From the NCBI GenBank assembly GCA_942490705.1, contig CALNXY010000005.1, forward strand, positions 434,001-498,000: a stretch of 64,000 nucleotides of DNA. The letters are read 5' to 3'. The notes beneath the pieces are model-generated. The model was not told where the DNA came from. It saw only the letters and a list, made by a program, of their open reading frames with translations, and made no database searches. This document shows, in pieces, positions 55,786 through 64,000 of the stretch (position 1 is the stretch's first letter; each line of letters begins with the position of its first letter). The stretch comes from JAGRCP01 sp942490705. Its GTDB lineage: Bacteria > Chloroflexota > Anaerolineae > Caldilineales > Caldilineaceae. The position numbers and the translations under genes are program-made.

Positions 55786-57604
55786 TCACTCGCGGCGCAG
55801 GCTGCGGAACGCGCTCTGCTGGACGTCGGCGACGGTCTCGCCGGCGGCGCGGTCGGGCAACCGGCGAACTCGCCAGCGGAGCGGCTCGGAGCCCGCTGGC
55901 AGCTGCTGCCAGATGGCCTGCGGGATCTGCCAGCGGGTCGCGGCGACGCCGGCCCCGGCGGTCTCGAAGCTGCCGAGGATGAGGCCGCTGGGCAATCGCA
56001 GGTGGACGGTGTAGCGCGCCTCCGCAGGCGCTTCCTCACAGCGCCAGCGCAGGGTGGGGGGGCCGTCCACCACGGCGTCGTCAGCAGGTTCGAGGAGCTC
56101 GATGGTCGGTCGCTCGGGCGCCGCTGCCATGCCGCCGCTGAGGGCCGCGAAGTGGCGGTCGTCGGTCTGCGCCTGGGTCATGTCGAGGGCCGGGCGGCCG
56201 ATGAACCAGAGCACGCCGGCGGCCAGCAGCGGCGGTGCCACGCCGAGCCAGCGCAGCCGGAGTCGCGAACGCTCGCCTTCGGCGAGCAGCACGGCGAGGC
56301 CGGCGGCGAGCAGGATCGCGACCGGACCGTAGGCCGGCAGCAGGTAGCGGCCCTGCGGCTGGACGAAGGTGGCGTTGAATCGCACCAGCCCGGCGATCAC
56401 CAGCAGCGCGGCGGCGGCCTGCAGCATCACCGGCGATCGCCCGGCCGCGCAGCAGCCGGTGCGGTCGCACCAGCCAGCCGAGCAGACCGGCGGCGACGAC
56501 CAGCAGGGCCAGCCATTCGGCGATCGGTGCGCGCACGGTCTGCCAGCCGAAGCCGGCGACCGCGCTCTGCGCGGTGCGGAGCGGGAAGTCCTCGGTCAGG
56601 TACTCGAAGCGGACCTCGTCCAGCGGCCGGTCGGTCGCCGTGGCGACGGTCTCCAAACGGTTGCTGGCGAAGGCCTGCTGGTGTGCCGCCAGCGCCAACG
56701 GGTCACCGTAGAGCTGTTGGTTGCGCCAGAAGAACCAGCCGGCGACGGCGGTGATCACCAGCAAGGCGACCAGGCCTGACACCAGCGTGCGGCGTCGCTC
56801 CGGCCAGGCCAGCAGGCCCAGGCCCCAGACCAGCCCGCACAGCGGCAGCAAGAACACCGAGGTCAGTTTGGTCAGCAGCGCCAGGCCGACCAGCAGGCCG
56901 ATCCCCAGGCCGCGCTGCCATCCGAGCTGGTGGCGGCACACCGCGTCGGTCAGCGCGAGCAGGGCGCCCAGCGACAGCGTGGTGGCGAGATTGCCGTTCT
57001 CGACGCAGCCGTGCACCCATACCCACTGCGGCGTGCAGGCCAGCAGCACGGCGGCGGCGCCGGCGATGCTGGGCCGCTCCGGGAACAGCCGCCTGCCGAG
57101 CAGCCAGACCAGGGTGATGGAGATCAGTCCGCAGAGCACCGAGAAGCCTCGCATCGCCCACAGCCGGTGGATCTCGGGTGCGACCGGGGCGCGCTCGTCG
57201 AAGCCGTGCAGCTTGTGGAGGGTGCTGGTGGGCGTCGGGTCGGTGGCGTCGGCGTCGTCGTGGGCGGCCGGTGCCTCGCTGAACTCGGGATTGACCCGCC
57301 AGCTCGGCAGGGTGTCGCCGAGCAGCAGGCCGGCGAGCGCGTAGTAGAGCGGCGGGTGGTGGCCGAGAGTCGCCTCGTCGTAGGCGGGCCGACCGAGTTC
57401 TGCTGCGGTGCCGGTGATCAGCGGCAGCTGACCGGTGCGGTGCAGTTGGTAGGCGTAGTAGACGTGATCGTTCTCGTCGGGCCCCTCGAACGCGGGCGTG
57501 TATAACGCGGACGCGCCGGCGAAGGCCAGATGCAGCAGCAGGGCCGCCAGCAGGAACAGGCGGCGGGGGCGGGCCGGCGTGTCGTCGTGGGGCGCTGGGT
57601 TCAT
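55786..57604 (-). CDS. DUF2142-like multi-pass membrane glycosyltransferase-type protein, one frameshift
   Basis: The ATG at 57,604 opens MNPAPHDDTPARPRRLFLLA, then about ten membrane helices. The first loop has FEGPDENDHVYYAYQLHRTG, and HHPPLYYALAGLLLGD follows, both typical of PMT/ArnT-like and DUF2142 proteins; the Asp-Glu pair is the likely metal/lipid-sugar site. Near 56,435 a shift leads to the frame LVRFNATFVQPQGRYLLPAY, which carries the last helices and a C-terminal beta domain ending at 55,786. Corrected length is about 605 residues. It should transfer sugar from a lipid carrier at the outer membrane face or act in polymer export. Overlaps the methyltransferase stop (ATGA). Confidence 0.75.
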
Positions 57605-58362
57605 GACGACGGCCGAGCTTCGCCGCCGCGCCGCGCCAGCGCCAGGAGGGACACCCCGAGTGGCAGATTCCGGCGCAGCAGCCAGCCGGCCTCGCTGGCG
57701 AACAGGCGGTAGAGGACGCGGTCGAGTCCGAACGGGGTCTGCACCGACAGATCCGAGCGGCCGTGGGGCAGAGCTCTGGCCGAGGAACGGGCGCATCGCC
57801 AGCCGCACCGCGGCGATCGGCGGCAGCAGCAGCGAGTTGAAGTAGCTCAGCCGCAAGGTCTCGAAGCCGGCGGCGGCCAGCAGGTCGCGCAGCTCGCGCC
57901 GGTGGTAGCGGCGCAGATGGTGGGCGGTCACGTCCTGGCGACCCCACAGCCAGCGCAGGGCGGGCACCGACAGCAGCAGCGAGCCGCCCGGCTTCAGGGC
58001 GTGATGGATGCCGCGCAGGGCGGCGGCGTCGTCGGGCAGGTGCTCGAGGACGTCGAGCGCGCTGACCAGGTCGAAGCAGCCTTCGCCGAGCGGCAATTCG
58101 GTGGCGTCACCGAGCACCAGGTGGCGGGCGCCGGCGGCGCGGCAGGACTGCAGCGAGCCGCGGTCGATGTCGACGACGGTGACCGCGCCGCGCGGCGCGA
58201 GCACCGCCAGGTTGATGCCGGAGCCGGGGCCGACGTCCAGGATCCGGGCGTCGTTCGGCAGGGTGACGTGGGCGTCGAGCAGGCGCTCGAAGATGTGTTG
58301 CCGGGCGCGGAACCACCAGTGGCCCTGCAGTGCGCGTACTCGTCGTGGACGCTCTGCTGCAT
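57601..58362 (-). CDS. Class I SAM-dependent methyltransferase, two frameshifts
   Basis: The ATG at 58,362 opens MQQSVHDEYA. A shift near 58,330 gives QGHWWFRARQHIFERLLDAH, a motif common at the start of these methyltransferases. Motif I is ILDVGPGSGINLAVLAPRG, with the SAM-binding acidic residue in VVDIDRG, and LGDATELPLGEGCFDLVSAL, LDVLEHLPDD follow. A second shift near 57,775 leads to DLSVQTPFGLDRVLYRLFAS and the stop at 57,601. Corrected length is about 253 residues. It lies between a GT2 glycosyltransferase gene and the DUF2142-like gene on the same strand, so it probably modifies a lipid-linked sugar or carrier. Confidence 0.78.
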
Positions 58363-58384
58363 GGGCTCTCAGGTGCCGGCTGGC

Positions 58385-59113
58385 TCAGGCGGCCGGCTTG
58401 CCGCGGCGACCGAAGTGGATACGGAACCACATGCGGAACACCGTCCACAAGGTCTTCGGGATGTGGCCGGCGCGCACGGTGGTGCTGCCGGCGGTGCGCG
58501 GGTAGTGGCGGACGCCCTTCTCGACCAGCCGCGAGCCCAGGTGCGACACGCGGGCCGCCATCTCGGTGTCGATGAAGAAGTCCCGCGACTCGAAGTGCAG
58601 TTGCTCGACGACCTCGCGCTTGAACAGCTTGAAGGCACAGTCGACGTCGCGAACCTTGACCAGGAACAGCACCCGCACCAGCCGGTTGTAGATCCAGCTC
58701 AGCAGGCAGCGGGTGACCGAGTCGTAGCGGTAGACCCGGAAGCCGAACACGACATCGGCGTCCTCCAGGAGCGGCACCGTGTCCTTCAATTCGCGGATGT
58801 CGAACTGGTTGTCGGAGTCGGTGTAGAAGATCAGCTCGCCGCGGGCGGCGGTGAAGCCGGTGGCGATGGCTGCGCCGTAGCCCTGATTCTGCTCGTGCCG
58901 GAGCAGGCGCAGCGTCGGGTGCTCGCGAGCGAGTTTCTCCACCACGGCAGCGGTGGCATCCCGGGAACCGTCGTCGACCACCAGGACCTCGTGGTCGGTG
59001 AAGCAGGTCGGGAGGAACTCCAGAGCGGCGCGAGCGGCCTTCTCGATGCTGTCCTCCTCGTTGTACGCAGGGAGGACCACGGAGATCATCGGGAAGGGGG
59101 GCTCGAGCGCCAT
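58385..59113 (-). CDS. Family 2 glycosyltransferase (dolichyl-phosphate mannose synthase-like)
   Basis: 242 residues from the ATG at 59,113 (MALEPPFPMISVVLPAYNEE). The GT-A fold shows VLVVDDGSRDATAAVVEKLA, YGAAIATGFTAARGELIFYT and the metal-binding DSDNQFD. VRDVDCAFKLFKREVVEQLH and RAGHIPKTLWTVFRMWFRIH follow. There is no C-terminal membrane domain. The family transfers a sugar from a nucleotide donor to polyprenyl phosphate. The three-gene order GT2, methyltransferase, DUF2142-like forms a surface glycosylation operon. Confidence 0.88.
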   Translation of the reverse strand: MALEPPFPMISVVLPAYNEEDSIEKAARAALEFLPTCFTDHEVLVVDDGSRDATAAVVEKLAREHPTLRLLRHEQNQGYGAAIATGFTAARGELIFYTDSDNQFDIRELKDTVPLLEDADVVFGFRVYRYDSVTRCLLSWIYNRLVRVLFLVKVRDVDCAFKLFKREVVEQLHFESRDFFIDTEMAARVSHLGSRLVEKGVRHYPRTAGSTTVRAGHIPKTLWTVFRMWFRIHFGRRGKPAA

Positions 59114-59349
59114 CGCCGGAAGTAGACCACGGGTCTCGGGGGCGGGCCACCGCAGCCCGAACGGTTTCCCGTGTCGGTTGCCGGGCGTCTGGCGCGGTGG
59201 AGCCCCGGAGCGCGCTGGCCGCCGCGGCGGTCGCGTCCCGATTCGGGTCGCTGTCCGGCATGGTCCTTGCAGTGCAGGTCTCCCGAATCCACCCGGCATT
59301 CGGGCCGGGTGACCACCCATCCGACGCCATCAGACCAAGGACTGCTAGG

Positions 59350-60027
59350 ATGCTCGCCGCGATGACCCTGTTCGCCAACCACCCCATCTCGCGCGGCTTC
59401 GCCGCGCTCGGACTGTTCGCCGTCGCCACCCTGCTGGGCGCCTGCCGCAGCCCGAAGCCGCCGATCGTGCCCCTGGAAGAGCGGATGGCCGAACTCGAGC
59501 GGCCGTACCAGCAGCTCGCCGCCCAGAAGGCCGAGCTGTGGCGGGCCGGACACGAGCAGCAGGACTTCGTGTTCCCCGAGGCCGGCACGGTGCGGGTGCT
59601 GCGCTGGGAGCTGGCCGGCTGGCCCGGCCAGGTCTACGTCAAGGCGCGAGTCCACTACCTGAACACCACCGAGATCCCGCGCAGCGAGGCCTTCGTGTGG
59701 CTGGACGTCATCGGCGCCGACGGCAACGTCGCCGGCGGTACCGCAGCGCGGTTGGTGAGCCCGATGGGCTACCCGTTCTGGCCGGGCCACGGCTATGTCG
59801 CCGAGCTGCGCGCACCGACCAACGGCGCGCACCTGGCGGCCGAAGGCTTCTCCTGGGCGGTGCAGTGCGAGGCGCCGATCGAGACCGAGCCCGGCGTCGA
59901 GCCGGTCATCATCAACCACCGCCTGGAGCAGGAGCGCGCCATCCTGCCGCCGCCGACCCAGCGTGCCAGCACCCAGGTGCGCGGCCCCGCGTTCGGCCCG
60001 CACGTGCCGGGTCAGACGCGCTGGTGA
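59350..60027 (+). CDS. Lipoprotein of unknown function
   Basis: 225 residues from the ATG at 59,350; a second ATG at 59,362 is equally possible. The signal GFAALGLFAVATLLG is followed by AC (lipobox). The mature protein has a helical linker and an Ig-like beta domain (VYVKARVHYLNTTEIPRSEA, AFVWLDVIGADGNVAGGTAA), resembling YcfL-type lipoproteins only loosely. The reading frame is intact. It is divergent from the GT2 gene and precedes the FAD oxidoreductase gene. Confidence 0.65.
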   Translation: MLAAMTLFANHPISRGFAALGLFAVATLLGACRSPKPPIVPLEERMAELERPYQQLAAQKAELWRAGHEQQDFVFPEAGTVRVLRWELAGWPGQVYVKARVHYLNTTEIPRSEAFVWLDVIGADGNVAGGTAARLVSPMGYPFWPGHGYVAELRAPTNGAHLAAEGFSWAVQCEAPIETEPGVEPVIINHRLEQERAILPPPTQRASTQVRGPAFGPHVPGQTRW

Positions 60028-60080
60028 CCTGCCGCCGATGAGGGCCGCACGACCGGCCCTCGCCGGGTAACCTGCCCGGC

Positions 60081-62404
60081 GTGGATGACCACCGAATTCT
60101 GCGGCGCGCGTGCTGGCGGCCGCGCGCCGTGCTCGCGTTCCTTACGGCGCTGCTCATCGTCGCGGCGATGCCGGCAGCAGCAGCAGTCCGCGGCACCGCG
60201 TCACGAACTGCTGATCGAAGCCGAGGCCTTCGCCGATCACGGCGGCTGGAGCCTCGACACCCAGTTCGTCGCCAGCATGGGCTCGCCGTTCCTGCTGGCC
60301 CACGGACTCGGCGAGCCGGTGCGCGATGCGGTGACCACGGCCGAGCTGCCGGCCGCCGGCGTCTGGCATGTCCATGCGCGCACCTACGACTGGGTGGCGC
60401 GCTGGAATGCGCCGGGGGCCCAGGGCGGTTCCGCCTGCTGGTCGATGGCGAGGCGCTCGGCGGCGAGCTCGGTGTGGCCGGTGCCGACTGGCGCTGGCAG
60501 CGGGTCGGCAGCTTCCGCATGAGCGAGCCCGGCTCGGTGGAGCTGCGCCTGCATGATCTGACCGGATTCGACGGCCGTCTAGACGCCCTGTTCTTCTCCA
60601 CGGCGGAGCGGTCGACGCCGCCGGCCGGCGGCGCGGAGCTGGCGAGCTGGCGACGCCGCTTGCTCGGTCAGGCCGACGCGTCGCGGCTGCGAGATGGCTA
60701 CGACCTGGTGGTGGTCGGCGGCGGCTACGCCGGCATCGCCAGCGTCGATCGCTGCGGCGCGGATGGGCTGCAAGGTCGCGCTGCTGCAGGACCGGCCGGT
60801 GCTCGGCGGCAACGGCAGCAGCGAGGTGCGGGTGTGGGCCAAGGGCGGTACCCGTCGCGGTCGCTTCCCGCGCCTCGGCGAGATCGTCGAGGAGTTCGCC
60901 GACCGTGCCGCTGATTCGCCGGGTACCTACGAGGAGTTCGGCGACGACCGCAAGCTGGCGCTGGTCGGCTCCGAACGCAACATCGACCTGTTCCTGAACA
61001 CCCGTGCCGAGGACGTCGGCATGGCCGAGGACGGTTCGCACATCGATTGGGTCGATGCCTTCGACACCCGCAGCGGGGTGCGTTCGCGCTTCGCCGGCCG
61101 GCTGTTCGCCGACTGCACCGGCCACGGTTTCGTCGGCGCCTGGGCCGGTGCCGAGCACACCGTGCGCAGTAGGAGCATCTGGGCGCGAGCAACATGTGGC
61201 GCTGGGCTGCGGGTCGACGGCGCAGGTGGACTTTCCGGCGACGCCCTGGGCGTTGCAGCTGGGGCTGGACGACTTCCCGTATCCGCGCCGCGGCAAGGGC
61301 GAGTGGTTCTGGGAGAGCGGCTTCGACCTGCACCCGATCGACGATCTCGAGGCGATCCGCGACTGGAACCTGCGCGCGGTGTTCGGCGCGTTCCAGGCGA
61401 TGAAGAGCGGGCCGCGGGCCGCCGAACATCGCAACGCCGGGCTGCAGTGGGTGGCCTACGTCAGCGGCACCCGCGAATCGCGGCCGCCTGCTCGGCGATG
61501 TGGTGCTGACCCGCGACGACATCGCCAGCCGGCGCGCCTTCCCGGACGGCTGCGTGCCGACCACCTGGGACATCGACCTGCACTACCCGCGCGAGCAGTT
61601 CGCGAAGAAGTACCCCGACAATCCGTTCATCAGCCGCGGCTCACTTCGACAAGGCCGTCGACCGCGAGCACGGCTACCCGGTGCCCTACCGCTGCTTCTA
61701 CTCGCGCAACATCGACAACCTGTTCATGGCCGGTCGCTGCATCAGCGTCACCCACGAGGCGCTGGGCACCATCCGGGTGATGCGCACCGGTGGGATGATC
61801 GGCGAGGTGGTCGGCAAGGCGGCGTCGATCTGCGTGGCCGAGAGCTGCGCGCCGCGGGATGTCTACCAGCAGCACTGGGACTCGTTGGTGTCGCTGATGC
61901 ACCTGCCGGGTGCTGCGCGCAGCGCGTGCGCCGGGCGGCGAGATCGAGATCCCGATCGACCTGGTGGCACCGGGCGGCGTGTCGGTGCGCGGCCTGGCCG
62001 GCGTGGTCGTCGACGACACGCGCGCGGAACTGGTCGGCGACTGGGTGCGCAGCACCCACGAACCGGGCTTCGTCGGCGACGGCTACCTGCACGACGACGC
62101 GCGCGGCGACGGCAGCTGCCGGGCGACCTTCACGCTGCGTGCTCGGCAGGCCGGCCGCCATGCCGTGGAGATGACCTGGCGGGCCAGCGGAAGTCGTGCC
62201 ACCGCAGTGCCGGTGACGATCCGCTCGCAGGACTTCCGGACGCAGGTGCAGGTCGACCAGAGCGTCGCGCCGGACGGCTACGAGGGCTTCCGTGAGCTGG
62301 CGACGATCGACCTGCGGCCGGGCGTGCCGGTCGAGGTGACGATCAGCAACACCGGCACGTCTGGGCACGTGATCGTCGACGCCGTTCGCCTGCGCAAGCT
62401 GTGA
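60081..62404 (+). CDS. Secreted FAD-dependent oxidoreductase with N-terminal lectin-like and C-terminal golvesin-like domains, about seven frameshifts
   Basis: A GTG at 60,081 opens a signal peptide (VLAFLTALLIVAAMPAAAA). Joining frames gives an N-terminal beta domain (LIEAEAFADHGGWSLDTQFV to LRLHDLTGFDGRLDALFFST). A FAD fold follows: GYDLVVVGGGYAGIA, VALLQDRPVLGGNGSSEVRV, GRLFADCTGHGFVGAWAGAE and YSRNIDNLFMAGRCISVTHE. The last 140 residues (LVGDWVRSTHEPGFVGDGYL, DQSVAPDGYEGFRELATIDL) match a golvesin/xanthan-lyase-like domain. Shifts lie near 60,195, 60,425, 60,748, 61,160, 61,485, 61,640 and 61,915. The total length of about 770 residues and the domain order are typical of Planctomycetota-type FAD oxidoreductases of polysaccharide loci. 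The substrate is unknown. Confidence 0.78.
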
Positions 62405-63706
62405 TTGCCGCGCGCCGGGTCCTGCTGCTGCGCGCCTGGCGGCTCGGCGTGCTGCTGGCCATCGCGCTGTCGGTGCACCACCAGGCGGCCTCGGGGCGCG
62501 CCGGGCGGGTGACGACCGTGCCCGGTCTGCGCGAGGTGCAGGCGCTGTGGCCGGCGGTGGCGGCGGTGGGGGACGCGCGTGACGAGGCCGGGAGCTGGCC
62601 GCTGCTGGGATGGGAAGGTGAGGTGATCGGGCAGCTGGTCGGCTCCTCGCCGGTCGCCGACCACGTCATCGGCTACGCCGGCCCCAGCGAGGTGTGGTTG
62701 GCGCTCGACGGTGAGGCGCGGGTGGTTGCAGCGCGGTTGCGCGACAGTGCCGACACTCGCGAGCACGTCGCCGACGTGCGGGACGACCGGGCGTCTGTGG
62801 TCGGCGCTCGCCGGGCATCCGGCGACGGAGTTGGTCGAGTGCGACCCTCGCCGGGCTGGGCCTCGACAGGGAAGGGGGGTCAGCGGCGCGACTCGCACCA
62901 GCGCGGCCGTGGTCGAGTCGGCCGGGGTGGCACTCGCGGCGGCGGTCGGGCGGTCGCTGCCGCGGCGCGGTGGCGTGTCGTTCGGCGGTCGGGACCTGGC
63001 GCTGATCGCGCTGACCGGGCTGGGTCTGCTGCTGGCCTGGCGGCCCGGCTGGCTGGGACGCCGGCGACGCGCGATCCGGCGGTTGACCCAGCTGCTCTGC
63101 GTGGTGGTAATCGGCGTGGTGTTCGCCGACCTGCTGGCCTGGTCGCTGTTCGGAGCGTGGCTGCAGTACGGTCTGCCCTGGCGGGCGCAGCCGGGCCTGG
63201 TGTTGCTCGCGGTCGCCGCCTTGCTGGTGCCCTGGGCGACGGGCCGTTCGGTCTACTGCGCGCACCTGTGCCCGCACGGTGCGGTGCAGGAAGGCCTCGG
63301 TCGGCTGGTCCGCTGGCGGGTGAGGCTGCCGCGCGGCGTGCATCGCGCGCTCGCCATGCTGCCGGCGTTGCTCGCCGTGGAGCTGGTCCTGGCGCTACTG
63401 CTCGGCCTGCCGGTCGATCTGGCCGGCGTCGAGGCCTTCGACGGCTGGCTGCTCGGCGCGGCGGCGCTGAGCTCGCTGGTGTTGTTGGGTGTCGGTCTGG
63501 TTGCGTCGGTGGCGGTGCCGATGGCCTACTGCCGCTACGGCTGCCCGACCGGCGCGCTGCTCAAGGTGTTCGCCACCGGCCGGGGTGATCGCTTCGGTCG
63601 GCGCGATGTCGGGCTGGCGGTGATCCTGCTGCTTACCGTGGCTTGCAGCGTGTGGCGGGAGCCGCTGCGCGCCTGGCTGGCGCTCGGGCCGTTGGGTTCG
63701 GTCTGA
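62401..63706 (+). CDS. NosR-like membrane flavoprotein with FMN-binding and 4Fe-4S-type motifs, one frameshift
   Basis: A GTG at 62,401 overlaps the upstream stop (GTGA), so the two genes are coupled. After a signal helix comes an FMN-binding domain (GWEGEVIGQLVGSSPVADHV). After a shift near 62,775 follows GVSGATRTSAAVVESAGVAL; the Thr in SGAT is the usual site of covalent FMN attachment. Four to five membrane helices follow, with CAHLCPHGAVQEGLG and MAYCRYGCPTGALL, two CxxxCP motifs like those of NosR/NapH-type electron carriers. Corrected length is about 434 residues. It probably passes electrons across the membrane to an extracytoplasmic partner, plausibly the FAD oxidoreductase encoded just upstream. 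Confidence 0.8.
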
Positions 63707-63799
63707 GCGCGGTGGTCGGTCTCGGCGTGTCGACCTGCGGTGTTCAGCGTGCGGTCGCGCGGGGAACTGTGCTGGACCGGCGAGCGGGGGCGTGGTGCC

Positions 63800-64000
63800 A
63801 TGCGGGCGATGCCTGACCGCGCCGAACCCTGTCTGACCCGGTCATCCGCGTCGCTGCGGGGTGGCTGGTCGCGGCTCGGACCGTGCCTGCTCGGCTGGGT
63901 GTTGGTGGCGGCGCTGCTGTTGGCGGTGCTGCGTGAGCCGCTGCAGAGGGTGCGCCGCGAGGTGTTGGTCGAGCGCTGTCTGGACGCCCTGGACGATGCG
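63800..64000 (+). CDS. N-terminal part of a membrane-anchored protein (runs off the window)
   Basis: An ATG at 63,800 opens a frame that remains open to the last base (67 codons): MRAMPDRAEPCLTRSSASLR, then one hydrophobic helix (LGPCLLGWVLVAALLLAVL) and a charged segment (RREVLVERCLDALDD). It follows the NosR-like gene by about 90 bases on the same strand. The family cannot be judged from this fragment; an ApbE-type flavin transferase or another redox partner would fit the context but is not shown. Confidence 0.5.
   Translation, partial: MRAMPDRAEPCLTRSSASLRGGWSRLGPCLLGWVLVAALLLAVLREPLQRVRREVLVERCLDALDDA

Noticed and set aside
54243..56039. 598-residue minus-strand frame opposite the barrel gene
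   Set aside because: Arg/Ala/Pro-rich shadow typical of high-GC DNA; the plus strand carries better codon structure and a TIM-barrel pattern.

Overview
The window is a mosaic of three blocks that do not look as if they come from one genome. Block 1 (1 to about 46,919, moderate GC) reads like a Chloroflexota chromosome, probably a Caldilineae/Anaerolineae-type filamentous heterotroph: groESL under CIRCE control, many TPR and STAND-type proteins, lipoproteins and membrane proteins with low-complexity linkers, PspC and YtxH proteins, ApgM-type phosphoglycerate mutase, and many sugar ABC transporters. Block 2 (about 46,919 to 49,842, clearly AT-rich) looks like a Bacteroidota accessory region: a truncated RhuM-like gene, a small lipoprotein flanked by attC-like repeats, remnants of an IS1182-type and an IS1595/ISXO2-type transposase, and a frameshifted YkgJ-type cysteine-cluster gene. 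Block 3 (about 49,843 to 64,000, very GC-rich) fits a Planctomycetota-like or other high-GC bacterium: exonuclease III, a surface glycosylation cluster, and a secreted FAD-dependent oxidoreductase with a golvesin-like tail followed by a NosR-like FMN/4Fe-4S membrane protein. Both joins cut through genes (RhuM at the left, an IS1595 transposase at the right). A metagenomic assembly chimera is therefore the simplest explanation, with horizontal transfer a less likely alternative. Taxonomic names are inference from gene content and composition only.

Layout of block 1. At 1-1,170: groEL (cut by the window edge) and groES with a sigma-A-like promoter and a perfect CIRCE operator. At 1,294-6,833: a STAND/TPR ATPase, a small Rossmann protein, a DASS carboxylate transporter and a membrane-anchored TPR protein, all on the minus strand. 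At 6,942: tRNA-Arg(CCG). At 7,027-19,515: a very long GH3-like protein lacking catalytic residues, signal peptidase I, an AI-2E permease fused to a HAD phosphatase, a broken PucC-like transporter, a dimeric barrel protein overlapping a caspase-fold candidate, a protein with four cyclic-nucleotide-binding-like domains, and an SH3 lipoprotein. At 19,775: tRNA-Leu(CAA). At 20,029-29,193: an ECF sigma factor with a candidate anti-sigma partner, Fpg, YtxH, a double-PspC protein, an Ada-like regulator/alkyltransferase, an orphan MalK/UgpC-type ATPase, ApgM and a Sir2 deacylase.

The most informative part of block 1 is two divergent sugar-uptake loci. On the minus strand lies a complete ribose-type operon (rbsR, rbsK, DUF2291 lipoprotein, rbsA, rbsC, and a binding protein made of two almost identical domains). 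On the plus strand lies a LacI regulator, a family-1 solute-binding protein, two MalF/MalG-type permeases and an ADP-ribosylglycohydrolase-family protein. The shared intergenic region has two adjacent perfect 12-bp palindromes of LacI-operator type. The plus-strand system has no ATPase of its own; the orphan MalK-type ATPase at 25,865 could energise it. An acyl-CoA dehydrogenase and small unknown genes follow up to the first join.

Frameshifts are uneven. Block 1 has a few (PucC-like, LacI, ADP-ribosylglycohydrolase). Blocks 2 and 3 have many (YkgJ, two FAD oxidoreductases, a methyltransferase, a DUF2142-type protein, a propeller lipoprotein, the NosR-like protein). The reading frames resume exactly where the family sequence expects, which suggests long-read indel errors more than true decay.
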